Positions 44,912 through 56,879 of a stretch of 64,000 nucleotides of DNA are shown here, piece by piece. The DNA is from Raffaelea ambrosiae (Eukaryota; Ascomycota; Sordariomycetes; Ophiostomatales; Ophiostomataceae). The stretch covers positions 1,532,999 through 1,596,998 of the forward strand of contig PCDI01000007.1 of the NCBI GenBank assembly GCA_002778195.1, read 5' to 3'. Position 1 is the first letter of the stretch. The number at the start of each line of letters is the position of its first letter. The notes under the pieces are model-generated. The model was not told the origin of the DNA. It ran no database searches and worked only from the letters and a program-made list of their open reading frames with translations. A program made the translations under genes and the position numbers.

Positions 44912-45961
44912 AGAGAAAAACGAGTATGGCCGAAGAAGAGTGACGGAGAGGTTAATGTCTCGAAAAAAAAAGAGGTTGTGAAGGGGAAAAAAACCACCCC
45001 TCATGAAAGGGGGAAAAAATAAGGATATTGATTGGTTTTTTATTTTTATTTTTTTGCGTATTCTGTATGTGTGCCGTTGTTTCAGGGATACCTTCTTTTT
45101 GTGTGTGTTCGACGGGTATCAGTATTTCATAGTATCATCTTCTTTTATCATTATGTTTGGGTATGGTTGTTTTCTCCCTCCCNCCCCCCCCCCCTTTCTC
45201 TCATCATATTCATCTCTTTTTTGGGGATTTTTTATTTTTATTTTTGCATCGTACAGCATTTCCTACACACAGACTGTCTGCACAGATTCGGTAGGTATAC
45301 ACAAAAGGGACCAAAAAGAAGGTTAGGCTTTCTAACAAGAGAAGACAAGGACAAAGAAAACAAAGAGAGAGAGAGAGATTTTTAGAAAATGACAGGCAAA
45401 GAAAAAAGGTATAAGAAAAAAAAGGTCTGTATAACATTGGTCTACAAAGACGGTTAATTAATTCTCCCTTCTGACTATGCAACGCCCATTTTCATTTGTT
45501 CCCTCTACTCAAACAAGAGACTAGGACAACAGGAGCCTGCTCCTTACTACGCCCAGTTCCGAAGCATCCACAAGTGTACAAGTCGCTCACGGGGCAGGAA
45601 GTTGAGAGCACGGTTTGTTGGCAATGTTCAGTTGGAAATAGCAAAAGTATATGAAGCTTTGCAAATGGGCCTCGTCCAGTAAATCCATTTCGCTTTCCTA
45701 GTATGCAATAGAAATGAAAATAAATATATATAAACAGATGAATCAGTAGGAAGACAGAAAAGAACCAAGAGTATGACAACAGAGTCATAAATGATTGTTC
45801 GGGTGATGATACCATGGGCTGGTAAGTAGGCCACACAGCAATATAAAGCCAGGCAAACCCACCGCCTTGGAACAGCTCCCCTTGTGTTGCAATGTCTCGG
45901 TTCTTCTCTCTCTCTCTCTCCCCCTCTTACGACTTAGTAGCAGGGGGTTTCCCCCCCTCCC
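44912..45961. other. Spacer between convergent genes, with one ambiguous base
   Basis: T-rich 3' flank of the cytidylyltransferase gene, a poly-C run (45184-45194) preceded by an N at 45183, and a small GA run. No gene seen. The N suggests the homopolymer was hard to sequence. Confidence 0.6.
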
Positions 45962-48508
45962 TTATAACCCTCGTCGTCCACCCGTGCTCATCAACGTAAT
46001 CTTCTGCTTCTTCTTCTTCTTCTTGGAAGCACCACCGCCACCACCGCCACCACCGCCACCGCCGCCGCCGCCGCCGCCGCCACTCTCGCTCGGCCTGGAT
46101 ACTGGATCGGCTGTTGCTGCTGAGCCCTCGGCTGCTTCGATCCCCATGGACTGCAGCTGCGCCGCCAGCAGGTCATCCGACAGCCTCTTGTCGCCGCCGC
46201 GCAGCACCACCTGGTCGTCCTTGAGCCAGCCGTCGTCCACATCGTCGTCGGCGACGAACAAGTCGGGCTCGTGCGAGGCAGCCACCGCACGCGTGCCCCA
46301 GACCGTCCGGCCCGTCGACGGACTCGTCGACATGGATGCCAGGTGCGCAAAGCCTGTCTGGGGACGGTGCTGTGCCGGCGGGGACGACGAAGCGCCATCG
46401 TAACCATCGCCATCTTGCTGGCTCGCGTCACTGTACCCCAGAGGCTGGAAGTCGTTGATGTCCACGGCAGGTGGCAACACCACCAGGTCCTCGCCGTCCG
46501 ACCCTTGTTCCCCGGCCGTGGCGCTCCGGATGATCCTCCGGCCCTTGTGCAGCCCGCCGGCCGCCTCGAGACGCCGCTCGGCGTGCACCCGGTCGCGCTC
46601 TTCACGGGCGGCCTTGGTCCGGGCGAGGTTCCGGCGGTACTCAATGTCCCTGGCAAACTGGGCCAGCGTCTCGGCGGGCACGATGTCGGTCCAGTCGCAC
46701 TCGAGGAACGAGATGACGCATCCGGCTGGCAGGTGGCCCAAGTAGCGGGCGCGTCTGCGAATTGCGTCGTCGACAACGTGGCCGGTGGAAATATGCTCGA
46801 CGCGGGGCAGCAGGGTCGAGGGGAAGGACGAGAAGTCGCCGTACTTGGTCTTGAGAATGCGAATGTCGAGCGGCGAGAGGTAGAGGTGTGGCGGGGACAT
46901 GTAAAAGAAAAAGTCTTGCTGTGCGGGGCCACCAGAAGGAGAAGAAGAAGAAGAAGAAGAAGAAAAAGGAACAGCAGCCGACCGTTGTGTGCTGCTTCTA
47001 TTGCCGCCGCTACCACCACCACCACCACCACCGACGTCCAAAGCCACCTCGAGGCCACCCAGCTCCTTGGCCTTGCCCTGGGCCGTCCGCACGGCACGCA
47101 TGGCTTTCTGTGTCCACTCGTTGTCTTCGTGGAAGAGCAGCTCGTCCTCCTTTTCCTGGCGGTCCAGGTCCTCGAGCTCGCGGTCGAACTGGTCCACCAT
47201 GTAGTCGCCGGTGCCCTTCATGATGCGGGCATAGTCGAGGACGTTGGCGGCAAAGTGCCAGGGAATGCCTCCGCTGCTTCCGTTCTTGCCGCTGTCTCCA
47301 TGCAGGATGTCGGCCCCGTCGCGCGGCAGGGCCACGGTCGAGTGGGCATGGCGCATCATGAGCCGCAGCACGACATCGTCGCCGGGCCGCGGCAGAGGGC
47401 TCTCCTGGCCGGCATAGAACCGCACGGGCCGCACTTCGTTGAGGTAGACGCGGTCTTCGCAAATGGGGCACTTCTTCCACCTGTTTTGTTTGCTGGCGAG
47501 AACGCCGTTTAGACCAGCGTTTGGACCAGCGTTTGGACCACCATTTGGACCACCATTTGGACCACCATTTGGACCACCGTTGAGGCCGCCGCTTAGACTA
47601 CCGTTTAGACTGCCGGCAGTCGCTCCTGTGCCACCGCCACCACCCCGGCCAGCACCGGCACCAGACCCGGCACCAGGAGCAGAACCCAGGCCCGGAACCG
47701 TCCGTACATTTCTCGGCTCGTCGTCCACCACGGCGTACATGAACCGGATCACACACGGCAGACAGAAAACATGTCCACACTTGGCCATGCGCGGGGCCAC
47801 GGGCGTTTCGGACAGGCAAATGGGACAGGCGGTGGCCTGCGACTCGGGCGACACCAGGATCTGCAGCACGGTGTCCCAGTCGAGGTACTCGTCGGCGTCG
47901 GCGGCCTGGGCCGTGTAGTCGCCGTTGGGATTGACGACAAAGCGGTAGTTGGCGTGGACAAAGCGCGCCTTGTCAAAGTGGGCGCCCCCGTGGTGATGAT
48001 GGCCGCCATGGCCGCCATGGCCGCCCCGAGACCGCGAATAGCTCTGGCCGTAGGTGGTCTCGAGGTAGGTGCGCGAGGGCACGGCGTAGTTGAGCAGGTG
48101 GGTAATCGACGTCTGGCCGCGGCGGCCGTTGGTGTTGCGGATGGCGCTGAGCTCGGCCATGGCATAGTCGTCGTCGAGTCGGTGCCGGTTGCCGTTGCCG
48201 TTGCCCCTGCCTCCCCCTCCTCCTCCTCCTCCAGCCCTGCTGCTGTTGCTGTTCATGCCGCCGTTGACCATCCCGTTGGCCGGCCGCTTCTGATTCCGAT
48301 GCTGTTTCCGACCTGCTTGGCCCTTCCTGGGGGCCGCAACGGCGTTGCTCAGCCCGCCCGCGTTGGTGCTGCTGTTGCCACCGGTATTGCTTCCCCCCGA
48401 CGAGAAGGCGGGTGTCGCGTTGGACGAGGACGAAGCCGCCGCGGGCGAGTGTGATGACGGAGGTGGCGATGACAGGGATTTTCCCGCGTTTTGTGGTGGC
48501 AAGCTCAT
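45962..48508 (-). CDS. RNF10/Mag2-type RING-finger protein
   Basis: A single frame of 848 residues from ATG at 48508. The N-terminal 150 residues are Ser/Gly/Asn-rich. Near 185, FVHANYRFVVNPNGDY starts the conserved RNF10 block, followed by WDTVLQILVS and the first half of a RING: ACPICLSETPVAPRMAKCGH, VFCLPCVIRF (about 222-255). The second zinc half, WKKCPICEDRVYLNEVRPV, comes only at about 342, after a roughly 85-residue Gly/Pro/Asn insert with PNGG repeats. The downstream region (FFFYMSPPHLYLSPLDIRIL, SFLECDWTDIVPAETLAQFA) is the conserved family C-terminus. The end has a long poly-Gly run and a Lys run. RNF10 and yeast Mag2 are RING E3 ligases linked to ubiquitination of 40S ribosomal proteins in stalled-ribosome quality control; that role is inferred from family. 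Confidence 0.9.
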   Translation of the reverse strand: MSLPPQNAGKSLSSPPPSSHSPAAASSSSNATPAFSSGGSNTGGNSSTNAGGLSNAVAAPRKGQAGRKQHRNQKRPANGMVNGGMNSNSSRAGGGGGGGGRGNGNGNRHRLDDDYAMAELSAIRNTNGRRGQTSITHLLNYAVPSRTYLETTYGQSYSRSRGGHGGHGGHHHHGGAHFDKARFVHANYRFVVNPNGDYTAQAADADEYLDWDTVLQILVSPESQATACPICLSETPVAPRMAKCGHVFCLPCVIRFMYAVVDDEPRNVRTVPGLGSAPGAGSGAGAGRGGGGGTGATAGSLNGSLSGGLNGGPNGGPNGGPNGGPNAGPNAGLNGVLASKQNRWKKCPICEDRVYLNEVRPVRFYAGQESPLPRPGDDVVLRLMMRHAHSTVALPRDGADILHGDSGKNGSSGGIPWHFAANVLDYARIMKGTGDYMVDQFDRELEDLDRQEKEDELLFHEDNEWTQKAMRAVRTAQGKAKELGGLEVALDVGGGGGGGSGGNRSSTQRSAAVPFSSSSSSSSPSGGPAQQDFFFYMSPPHLYLSPLDIRILKTKYGDFSSFPSTLLPRVEHISTGHVVDDAIRRRARYLGHLPAGCVISFLECDWTDIVPAETLAQFARDIEYRRNLARTKAAREERDRVHAERRLEAAGGLHKGRRIIRSATAGEQGSDGEDLVVLPPAVDINDFQPLGYSDASQQDGDGYDGASSSPPAQHRPQTGFAHLASMSTSPSTGRTVWGTRAVAASHEPDLFVADDDVDDGWLKDDQVVLRGGDKRLSDDLLAAQLQSMGIEAAEGSAATADPVSRPSESGGGGGGGGGGGGGGGGGASKKKKKKQKITLMSTGGRRGL
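47505..47590. repeat. 15-bp tandem repeat in RING gene coding GGPN units
   Basis: Four to six units of GGACCACCATTTGGA-type sequence, coding Pro-Asn-Gly-Gly repeats inside the insert between the two RING halves. Confidence 0.85.
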
Positions 48509-49974
48509 GGCTGGGGAGGGCGGAGGAGTGTCACTACGAGGAGTCGAGGGAAAGACTCAGAAGAGGGGAGATGGATGTCGACGCTCGATCAAAAGTCGGA
48601 TGCGTCTCCGGGGAAAGCTATCACGATGCTGCCAGAATTCGTCGAAAATCATCGATAATCGTCGAGATATCGTCGGGATTCGTCAACAGGCGTCAAACGG
48701 CACCGTCCGATCAAGGCCGATCAACCCTGTTCTTTCTTGTCGTCCCAGACTACCCCTGTTGCCACCGGGTCCTAGTGTATATCGTCATCAACGGCCGCCC
48801 CAATGACTGCCGTCGTCGTCATTCGTTCGTTCGTTCGTCGTCGTCCTACTTGTCCCCGAGAGTCGATCAATCGTGAGGGACCAGAAGGGGGGGGGTCAGC
48901 CGGCAACGCGGGGGACGTTTCCGATAAAGGCTTTGGTTGGAGAGAAAAAAAACAAAGGCGAAACCAAAAAGGTGAGAAATAAGAGGCTATTTTCAAATAC
49001 TGTCGATAGGACCCCCGGAGTGGTGTGGCGGGGGGGGGGGACACGTATGGACGGGATGTTCCTCGAGAGGATGGCGAGAGGCAAAAGCAAACCGGACTCA
49101 GCACGAGCCAGACTGACAGCCAGCCAGAAAGAGAAGAAGAGCAAAAGAGCAAATCCCAGTTGGCGGCCACTCAGGTACGCCGCGGAGTCACACACATTGA
49201 ACCACTCCAAAGCGGGGCAGTCGGGAACAAGCCGCCCCACACCATCACACAGAGTCACGTGGCCACCGATGACCTCACCGATTGCGATCACAGCTCGTTA
49301 ACTACGGTGTAACTGGTTAGTTAGTTAGTACCTAGAAAGTGCATGTACTACTTTTAATGTGCGGCTCACTCAAGATTGAAACATATCCTCTGAATTTTTG
49401 CAACTATCGTCTTCCCTGGAAAGCCTCCGCATCATCGCATCTATCTACACGAGGAAAAAGTATAGAAAGTGAAAAAAAAAGTCGTCGATCCAATCCCTGG
49501 CTGAGCCTCTCCAGCCTGTTTGTTGCCTGGATATCTCCTTTCCTTCTCAAGACTTTTCCAAAATGGCATTATCCTTTGCAGCCACTATCCACCCAACCCC
49601 CCCCAAATTAAGCTGTCCGTGGTTGTACACAGATATAAGAAAAGTAGATAATAAAAAGGGGGGAAAAATAAAAAAAATTAGACGACCCCCGGGGAATAAA
49701 AAAAGGTGGATAAGATGGGGGTCGTCAAAAGCCCCAAAATGGGGAGACGATGCAAAATAGAGACGACAGAATCTTCAAAGCCAACAACAAACTGGAGGTA
49801 TATGCACGACCGTGAAAGAGAAATCAGATAGTGGAAACTCAAACAAGAGCAAAGCCAAACAAACGCGAGCAAACAAAGCGAGTAGACAGGCAGACAGTAA
49901 ATGGCAGGAAACATATGAGTTGAGGCGGACACGAGTCTGAATCAGACACAAAACCAAAATCCCGGGCAGCTCAC
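48509..49974. other. Intergenic: RING-gene promoter and 3' flank of CBM48 gene
   Basis: Contains a degenerate ATCGTCGA repeat (48636-48694), a G11 run at 49030-49040, a CACGTGG element at 49256-49262, TTAG repeats near 49318-49328 and an A-rich 3' flank. No gene recognised. Confidence 0.55.
48636..48694. repeat. Degenerate TCGTCGA-type tandem repeat
   Basis: About five imperfect units such as ATTCGTCGA, ATCATCGA, ATCGTCGA, ATCGTCGG in the RING-gene upstream region, resembling a clustered binding site or a simple repeat. Confidence 0.6.
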
Positions 49975-52900
49975 TCAGTCACCCAGCTTGTGAATGACTT
50001 TCTTCACAAATGCCCGGAAACCCTTCTTCTTCTTCTCCGGCGTGGCCGTGCCAGTCGTGGCAGCCGCCGAGACGCCCGGCTGCACAGCCGCAGAAGGAGC
50101 CTCGGTGGGTGCCGCCACAGGAACGCCAGACGCGGCGGTGTCCTTGCCGTTAACAACGGCGACACCAGGCTCCGACGTGGTGCCAACTGCAGGCTCGGTA
50201 GCAGTGGTGCCGGCCGTAGTAGCAGCTACAGGTGCCGAAGAGCCATCGGCAACATATGCACCTGTGCCAGGGGCATGGCTGTCCCTGGTGGTAGCGTCTG
50301 CGCCCACGGGGGCAGCAGAGGTCGTAGTACCGGTTGGCTCGTAGGAGCTGTCAGTCGTCGTGACAGGTGCATCCGTAGCAGAAGCGGTACCAGACGGGGC
50401 ATCCTTGTGCAGCTTGGACGAGTGAACATAAGGCGCGGCAGCCGCCGAGGCCTTCTCGTAATAGGGCGCGCTCTTCTCCTTGGCAGTCTGGACATAGGGT
50501 GCGGCAGCTGCCGAGGCTTTCTCGTAATAAGGAGCACTCTTTTCCTTGGCGGTCTGGACGTAGGGTGCAGCAGCTGCTGACGCCTTCTCATAATAGGGCG
50601 CACTCTTCTCCTTGGCTGTCTGAACATAAGGCGCACTCTTCTCCTTGGCTGTCTGAACATAGGGCGCGCTCTTCTCCTTGGCTGTCTGAACATAGGGTGC
50701 GCTCTTCTCCTTGGCCGTCTGGACATAGGGAGCCGCAGCAGCCGATGCCTTCTCGTAATAGGGGGTGCCCTTTTCAATGAACTTCTCCTTTGCCGCATGC
50801 AGGTTCTCGTGGGTCGTATGGGTAGCTGCCGGCGTGGCCTCTGTGCTCCCCTCGGCTGTCTTGTCCTTGGACTTTGACGTAGCAGCATAAGCAGCAGCGC
50901 CGATACCGGCCACAGCAGCAGTAACGCCAGCAAACAGGCCGCCATGGGAAGAGGACTTGGTCTCTGTGATCGTCGTCGTTGCGGCCGGGACATCAGCAGA
51001 CGACGAGGTGGCGGGCACAGAAGCACCGGTCGACGTCGCAGGCGTCTCCGGGACCTTCTGCAGCAGCTCCTCCTCGACCTGCTCCTTCTCTTTCACCTCA
51101 GCTGGAACAGCGCTTGCCTCGGCACCATAGCCCGACTCCTTCTGGCTGGCCGCAACGACGCTGGGAACCTCATCGGTGACGGTGCGCTCGCTGGTCTCAG
51201 TGGCGCGGTTCTTCTCGAGCGGGACGGCGGCTGCCAGGGCAGCAGTGGTCGAAGCGGGCGCGGCAGAGTTGATGGTAGCATACTTGGGGTCGTAGTTGGT
51301 GTTGGGGTCGAAGGCGGGAGTATGAATCGACGTATCTTGGAATGAGGGCTCGCTCGCGGTGGTGGTGGTGGCGGTGGTGGTGGGGGCCGTAGTTGCGGAC
51401 GAGGCGCCCTTGGAGCGGTTGTGCTCAAGGGCCACGGCGCCGGCCAGACCGGCCGTGGTAGCGATGGGAGCGGCGGAGCTGAAGGTGAGACCGCCGGTGG
51501 TAGGATCCTGAGCAGGGGTCTTGATGGACGTGTCCTGGACACCGTCAGAGGTAGCAGCAGAGAAGCCAGTGGAGCCGGCGGACGTAGCAGCGCGGTCCTT
51601 CTCGAGCGGGACAGCGCCGGCCAGGGCAGCCGTGGACGACTGGGGCGCAGCCGAGTTGATGGTCACGCCGCCAGTGGTGGGATCTTGGGCAGGGGTCTTG
51701 ATGGACGTATCCTGGACACTATCAGAAGAGGAGGTCGAAACAAACTTCTTCACAAGAGGGATAGCGCCTGCGAGAGCAGCCGTGGTAGCGATGGGAGCGG
51801 CAGAGCTGAAGGTATGGCCGCCAGTCGTAGGATCCTGGGCGGGGGTCTTAATCGACGTGTCCTGGACACCACCAGAGGTAGACGTAGCAGCAATGTTCTT
51901 CTCGAGCGGAGCCGTGCCGGCCAGACCAGCCGTGGAAGAGCCGGGAGCGGCAGAGCTGATGGTGGCGTCGTTGGCGGAGGCGATGGGCAGGCTAGACTCG
52001 GGGATGATGTTGTTGGAGACGGGAGGGAGCTGGTCGGGGGTAAAGCCACCGACAATGGTGTCGGCCTTCTCGTAGGACTCGGGGTCGAGCTTCACGTTCT
52101 CATTGATGTCGGCATTGCGGAGCGAGTCGGGGATCTTTTCACCGGGCGCCAGCTTGATGGGGTTGACGCCGCCGGGGGCAGCCGGCAGGGGGTTGATCAG
52201 CTTGGTCTCTGTGTTGAGACCGCTGGTGGCGGCGGTGGTAGTGGCAGCGGTACCGGCAGCGGCCTCGGAGCCCGGGAAGGCGCCCGGAACGTGGGGAGCG
52301 TCAGACATCTTGCCGTCCTTGGAAGCGCCTTCCTTAATGGCGGCAAATGAGGCGGCACCGGCAGCAGCAATTCCGGCAGCGACACCGGCGACGGGGGCAG
52401 TGAGCTTGGAGGCAGCTGACTTGCTCGGAGAGCTTGGGGAGGAGGAGCTGGTCTCGAGAGGCACGTCTTTGGCGAGCTCGGCAGTGGACGACGTCGGAGC
52501 GGCTGAGCTCAGAATAGCAGTGGCAGCAGTCGGGAACTTTTTGATCTCGGCGGGCGTCAGGACGTTGTTGTCGTTACCGCCAGGGTCCTTTTCTTTCGGC
52601 GCCGTGTCGTCGGTGACCCAGGAGCCGTCGACAACAAACTATAGAGAAGGAAGAGTGTGAGCAGGGTTGAGGCAGGATTGGAGCGAGATTGGAGCGCGGA
52701 CAGCTGGATGTAGATAGCTGTTGGTTGAGGTTGAAAGGAACGGAATAGACAGTGCCAAGATGGGAGTCGCAAGCGGAGGCAAAACAAAGCAAAGGGAAAG
52801 AGACTCGGATCGTAGAAGAAATGAGCAATGAGAGGAATCAATCACACGTGTACGGGAGACGACGCAGAATTGGGAGAGGAAAAGAGGAGAAGAGGCAGAA

Positions 52901-54134
52901 GCAGAGGAAACGGAGAGGGGAATGGAAGTCGACAGGAACCGGGATGGCGGCAATAATAAGGAACCAGAGGGAGAGCAAGAGCGACCAGGCGGCGGACAAT
53001 GCTGGCAATCGGTCTGGCATGGAGAGCCAGAGCTCTTGGGGAATGGTGTAATGCAGCGCAGTAGTCGGGCCATTGAGTGTGGACAGTCTGGTGCTCTTGC
53101 CGATTTGGGCGCCGTGTGGCCCCGCTGAGTCCGCGCGCAAGAGCAGGAAAAAAAAAAAAAAAAGCAAGCTCAGCTGCGGGCGACCACACACACACAGACA
53201 CACACCCTGTCCAGGCAGCCGAGCCTGTCCCGCTTCTGGCCCAGCCAGTCCACACCCCCAAAACCGATGACGCAAGGGTTCCCCGTCTGATGGATTGATG
53301 GGCGGCCAGGGTGCACAGCAGCTAGTAAGCCAATAACTAAGCTGTTGGGGGGAGGAGGGGCTCACTCCGTGCGCGCAAAAGCTGAAGGAGCGACCCAGGG
53401 AGCGGCGTTAAATCAGATCGGCAGGTGAGCCAGCTAGCAGGGCGCTATGCACTGGACCCATGCTTGGGTAGTTGGGCAGTAGGCAAGCGGGAGGTGGGAG
53501 GCCCCAATTGGGAGCCGCAGGAAGGCGCGATCGAAGCAGCGAGTACACCGTAGCACCGAGTAGGGGCAAAAAGTAAAGAGGTGCTCAGATGAGTCCAAAA
53601 AAAGGGTTAGGTGAATGGGGAGGAGGAGGGCAAAAGAGCACAAAGAGAAGCGCGGAAAGTGTAGAAAGTGCAGGGCCAGAGTCAACCATAGACTCATAGA
53701 GAAACAGGGAGTCAACCACAGCTTCCCAATCCACTCACCTTGTAGTAAATCTTGGAGCTGGCGTCAGACAGCTCGACCTCTTTCGCAAAGGTGTCGCCAG
53801 TCTTGTCGAGCTGCACGGACTTGGACCAGTTGTCAAAGGTGCCGGTGACGTACACCTCGTCGGCGTTGCTGGGCCTGGAGAGAGAAGAGAAGCTTGTCAG
53901 CAAGGTCTGCGGAGCTGTGCAGGGTCTACCAACAAGGTCTGTGAAGCTTGGGAAGCACAAAAGGTGGCGTGGGAATGCGCGGAGCAGGAGATTGGCCCTG
54001 GCGCCGATGGCGCAAGCTGTGCGTGGCAGGTGGGCAACACAGCAGATAGCCCGACAGCTCGACAGCTTGACAGAGAGGTGACAAAAAAAAGAACCGAAGA
54101 GGCTAACTCACCACTTGAAAACGTAGGTGCCCAT
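49975..54134 (-). CDS. Repeat-rich CBM48 (AMPK glycogen-binding-like) protein, Crp1/Mdg1-type N-terminus
   Basis: Three exons, 54134-54112, 53874-53739 and 52638-49975, in phase, about 940 residues. Residues 1-75 form an AMPK1_CBM/CBM48 domain: MGTYVFKWPSNADEVYVTGT, FDNWSKSVQLDK, KIYYKFVVDGSWVTDD. The same domain occurs in yeast Crp1 and Mdg1 and in AMPK beta subunits, where it binds glycogen-like chains. The rest is low-complexity with two repeat families. About residues 100-520: recurring SAAPxSTTAxLAGxVPLEK and VQDTSIKTPAQDPTTGG units. About 670-798: 11-residue units of the type SAPYVQTAKEK and PYYEKASAAAA. Ala/Gly hydrophobic stretches occur near 135 and 625. The first intron is 237 nt; the second is about 1.1 kb, long for this genome. 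Role unknown; scaffold or surface coat on glycogen or membranes is speculation. Confidence 0.85.
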
Positions 54135-56879
54135 CTTGACGGTGGTTTGTGTGGCGGGCAGAGAAGAAAGAGAGAAGCTTCGTTTGTGCGTGGTCAACCG
54201 GCCAGAGAGGTTGCGATTGTCGCGGGGTGCCTGGTCGAGAAGAGAGAGAGATAGGACCCTTTTTCCTCTTATCAAGGAAAATCGTAAGATGGGATTCGTG
54301 GTTCGGTTTGCGCACGAGTCGTATCGTTTGCTTGTCAAGACGCGCAACAACCGAAAGAAGAAAAAAAAAAAAGAGAAGGCGGGGGGGGGGGGGGGAGGAT
54401 CGTCAGTCAGTCGCGAACGAAGTGAGGAGGACCAAATAAAAAAAAAATTAAAGATGTGCCACCAAAGGAGACGAACAAGAGGGGAGGAAAGAAAAGAGAG
54501 GAGGATTTATGACCAGAAAAAGAAGAAGTGGGTGGTGGTGGTGAAGATGGCAAAAAAAAAAGCGAGAAATGACAAGGAGGGGGTAACAGGCGACCCGTTG
54601 GGTAGGCAAAGGAGGCAAAGTAGGACAAGCCGACACAACCAGGCAAGCAACCAGGCGCAACCAGACAAGGCAAGCTCGGACTTTTTTTTAAACAAAATGG
54701 CAAGGTGACAGCAAGACCGCAACCAAGGAAAGAGCTACCCCCCGATCGGCCGGTACGGATGGAGTGATCGGCCGCCCCCAGCCGTGTAATGATTTTTTTT
54801 CCCTTCTTTTTTTTTTTTTTTTTTTCTTTTCAAGTTTCTTGTTTCTTCCACACACAAACAAGGCCGTGTCCACTTGTGCCGGTCCAATCCGTTTTCTTTC
54901 TTCTTGGACTGTCTGCCTTTCCCCAATTGCTTGGCTTGCTCCGCGAATTTCTTGTCTTACCTATGCTCGGGTAAGGAACCAATGCGTTTGTCTCACCTCG
55001 GGTGGGCGCAGACAAATGATCTATTTTTTTTTTTGTTTGGTGGGCAAGCTCTCTGGGCAAGCTCTCTGGAATGTTCCGCTAGACGGATGCAGGAAGTTCA
55101 AAGGGAGGGAAAGAGAGTTTTTCTGCGGGCTTGCAGTTCTGTGTGGCTTGTGTGCGCGATGGTGACTTCTTCAGCGGGGCGAAGGAACAGCGTGTCAGTG
55201 AAGAATTGGGAGAGAGAGCTGGAGTGGACGCAAACGGCTCGGTCTGAGGGAAGGCGGTTTTTTTTTTGTCCAAGGAACGTGAACGAGAGAAAGTCGACAA
55301 AGGTGAGGAGGGGCAGGAGGAGGAAGAGAACAAAGTCAGGAGACAAGAGGAGACGAGAAAAGAAATGGCGATCTGAAAAAAAAAAAAAAAAGGCGTCACG
55401 TTATAATTAAAGGCTGAGCAAAACAAGATCCTTAGTTAGCTAACTACGGAAGAGCACAACAAAATAAGGGAGCGTTTAGTTGGGATAGACGGCACCAAGT
55501 CAATAGTGCTAAAATTTAGTTAGCTTCGCGTTGTGGTTTAACTAGAGTGCAGACAGGAAAATAGCACAGAGAGAGAGGACGTTGAGAAAACAGAGAAATG
55601 AACACTAAGAGCGCGCACTGAGAGCGCGTAAGATACAAAACTACAAGCGAACACGCCCAGAGAGCCCCTAAACTCCCTAAAGATACAGCCAATACAACGC
55701 TGTAGATCCAACGATCCAACACCCAAATAGCCCCCCCCCCAAAATGGGGAACTCAACAGGTTCCTCTCCACATGATCGAGGTCAACCGGACAGAACACGC
55801 TGACGAAATCCAAAAGATACAACCTACTCGGAACATATCTTACTTCTCACTGAAACGATACAACCTACACAACACCAATTGCCGCGTAATTCTAGACAAG
55901 GCAACAGTGACAACCTCCAAGGTGGCCATGTAGGATACGGTGAAAACTCGTAGAAAGTCCAACGAGCTCGCAAGATGACATTCCCTTCCCAAAGATGACA
56001 GATGCCACAGATGCCGATACCAATCCTTTTTCTTTGGTGTCAGTCAGCTGTCAATGGCCAATTGTCCTGTGCAACCTGTGTACCTGTGTACCTATGTACC
56101 TGCGTACCTACTATGTATGTCGTCGTTTGCTACTTCGTCGCCTAATACCACCCTGAAAGTTCGGGCACGGGAACTCGTCAGTCTGCGAAACCCCCCCTTT
56201 GGCTCGGCGCTTTGTTCACTCTCCGCACCCACCTGGCTGGAGTCATAATACCCTGTATCTTTACATAGTACAATGTAGTACTCGCTCATTACTACTATGT
56301 ACTAACTAATAGTAGTTATGACTTGCACCCTAGTATCCCGTATGGGCCCCAAGAAGTCTCTAGAAATCTTACATAACCTTGCACTATCCCAGAATAGCAA
56401 GTCCCAGTAAACAAAACCAGACAGATCGCCCTAAGGCCCCGTCCTAACTAACGAACAAACGCGTCCTCTACCACAGGCGCCTTGTACTTGTATAGTCAAA
56501 GCCTGGCCCTTTTTTCCCCTCATACTTACTTTTATGAGATTTCACATGAGGCCGATCGTTTTTGTAACCATTCTTACAATACATTCTACATCCGGGGGGG
56601 GGGGGTTCGTAAGATTTGTTTTAATATGGGCAGCCCTGGACAATTTCGTCCAAGCTGGATAAACATTGTATGTCTATTGCTTTTCTTTGTCTTTAACTGT
56701 CTCTTCCCCTTGTCCTTTTTTGTCTTCACTTTCTCCTTCATCACTATACTCGTACACTATAATATGGGGGGTTCTTTTTCGTAAATTTCGTCGGTCATTG
56801 TAGATCGCCTCCCCGGTCACCTCACGCCCTCGTACTCGTACATCGTTCGTGCATGTTCTCTAACCATGCATGATCTTAT
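54135..56879. other. Intergenic: upstream of CBM48 gene
   Basis: Holds several homopolymers (G15 at 54381-54395, G12 at 56594-56605, T tracts near 54790-54832), a 13-bp tandem repeat (GGGCAAGCTCTCT, 55042-55067), GTTAGCTAAC palindromes near 55435, and three TACATAGTA/TACTATGTA elements in 56109-56301. No gene recognised. Confidence 0.5.
56262..56301. repeat. Inverted pair of TACATAGTA elements
   Basis: TACATAGTA at 56262-56270 and TACTATGTA at 56293-56301, flanking an imperfect ATGTAGTACT segment; a third copy lies at 56109-56117. Confidence 0.9.
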
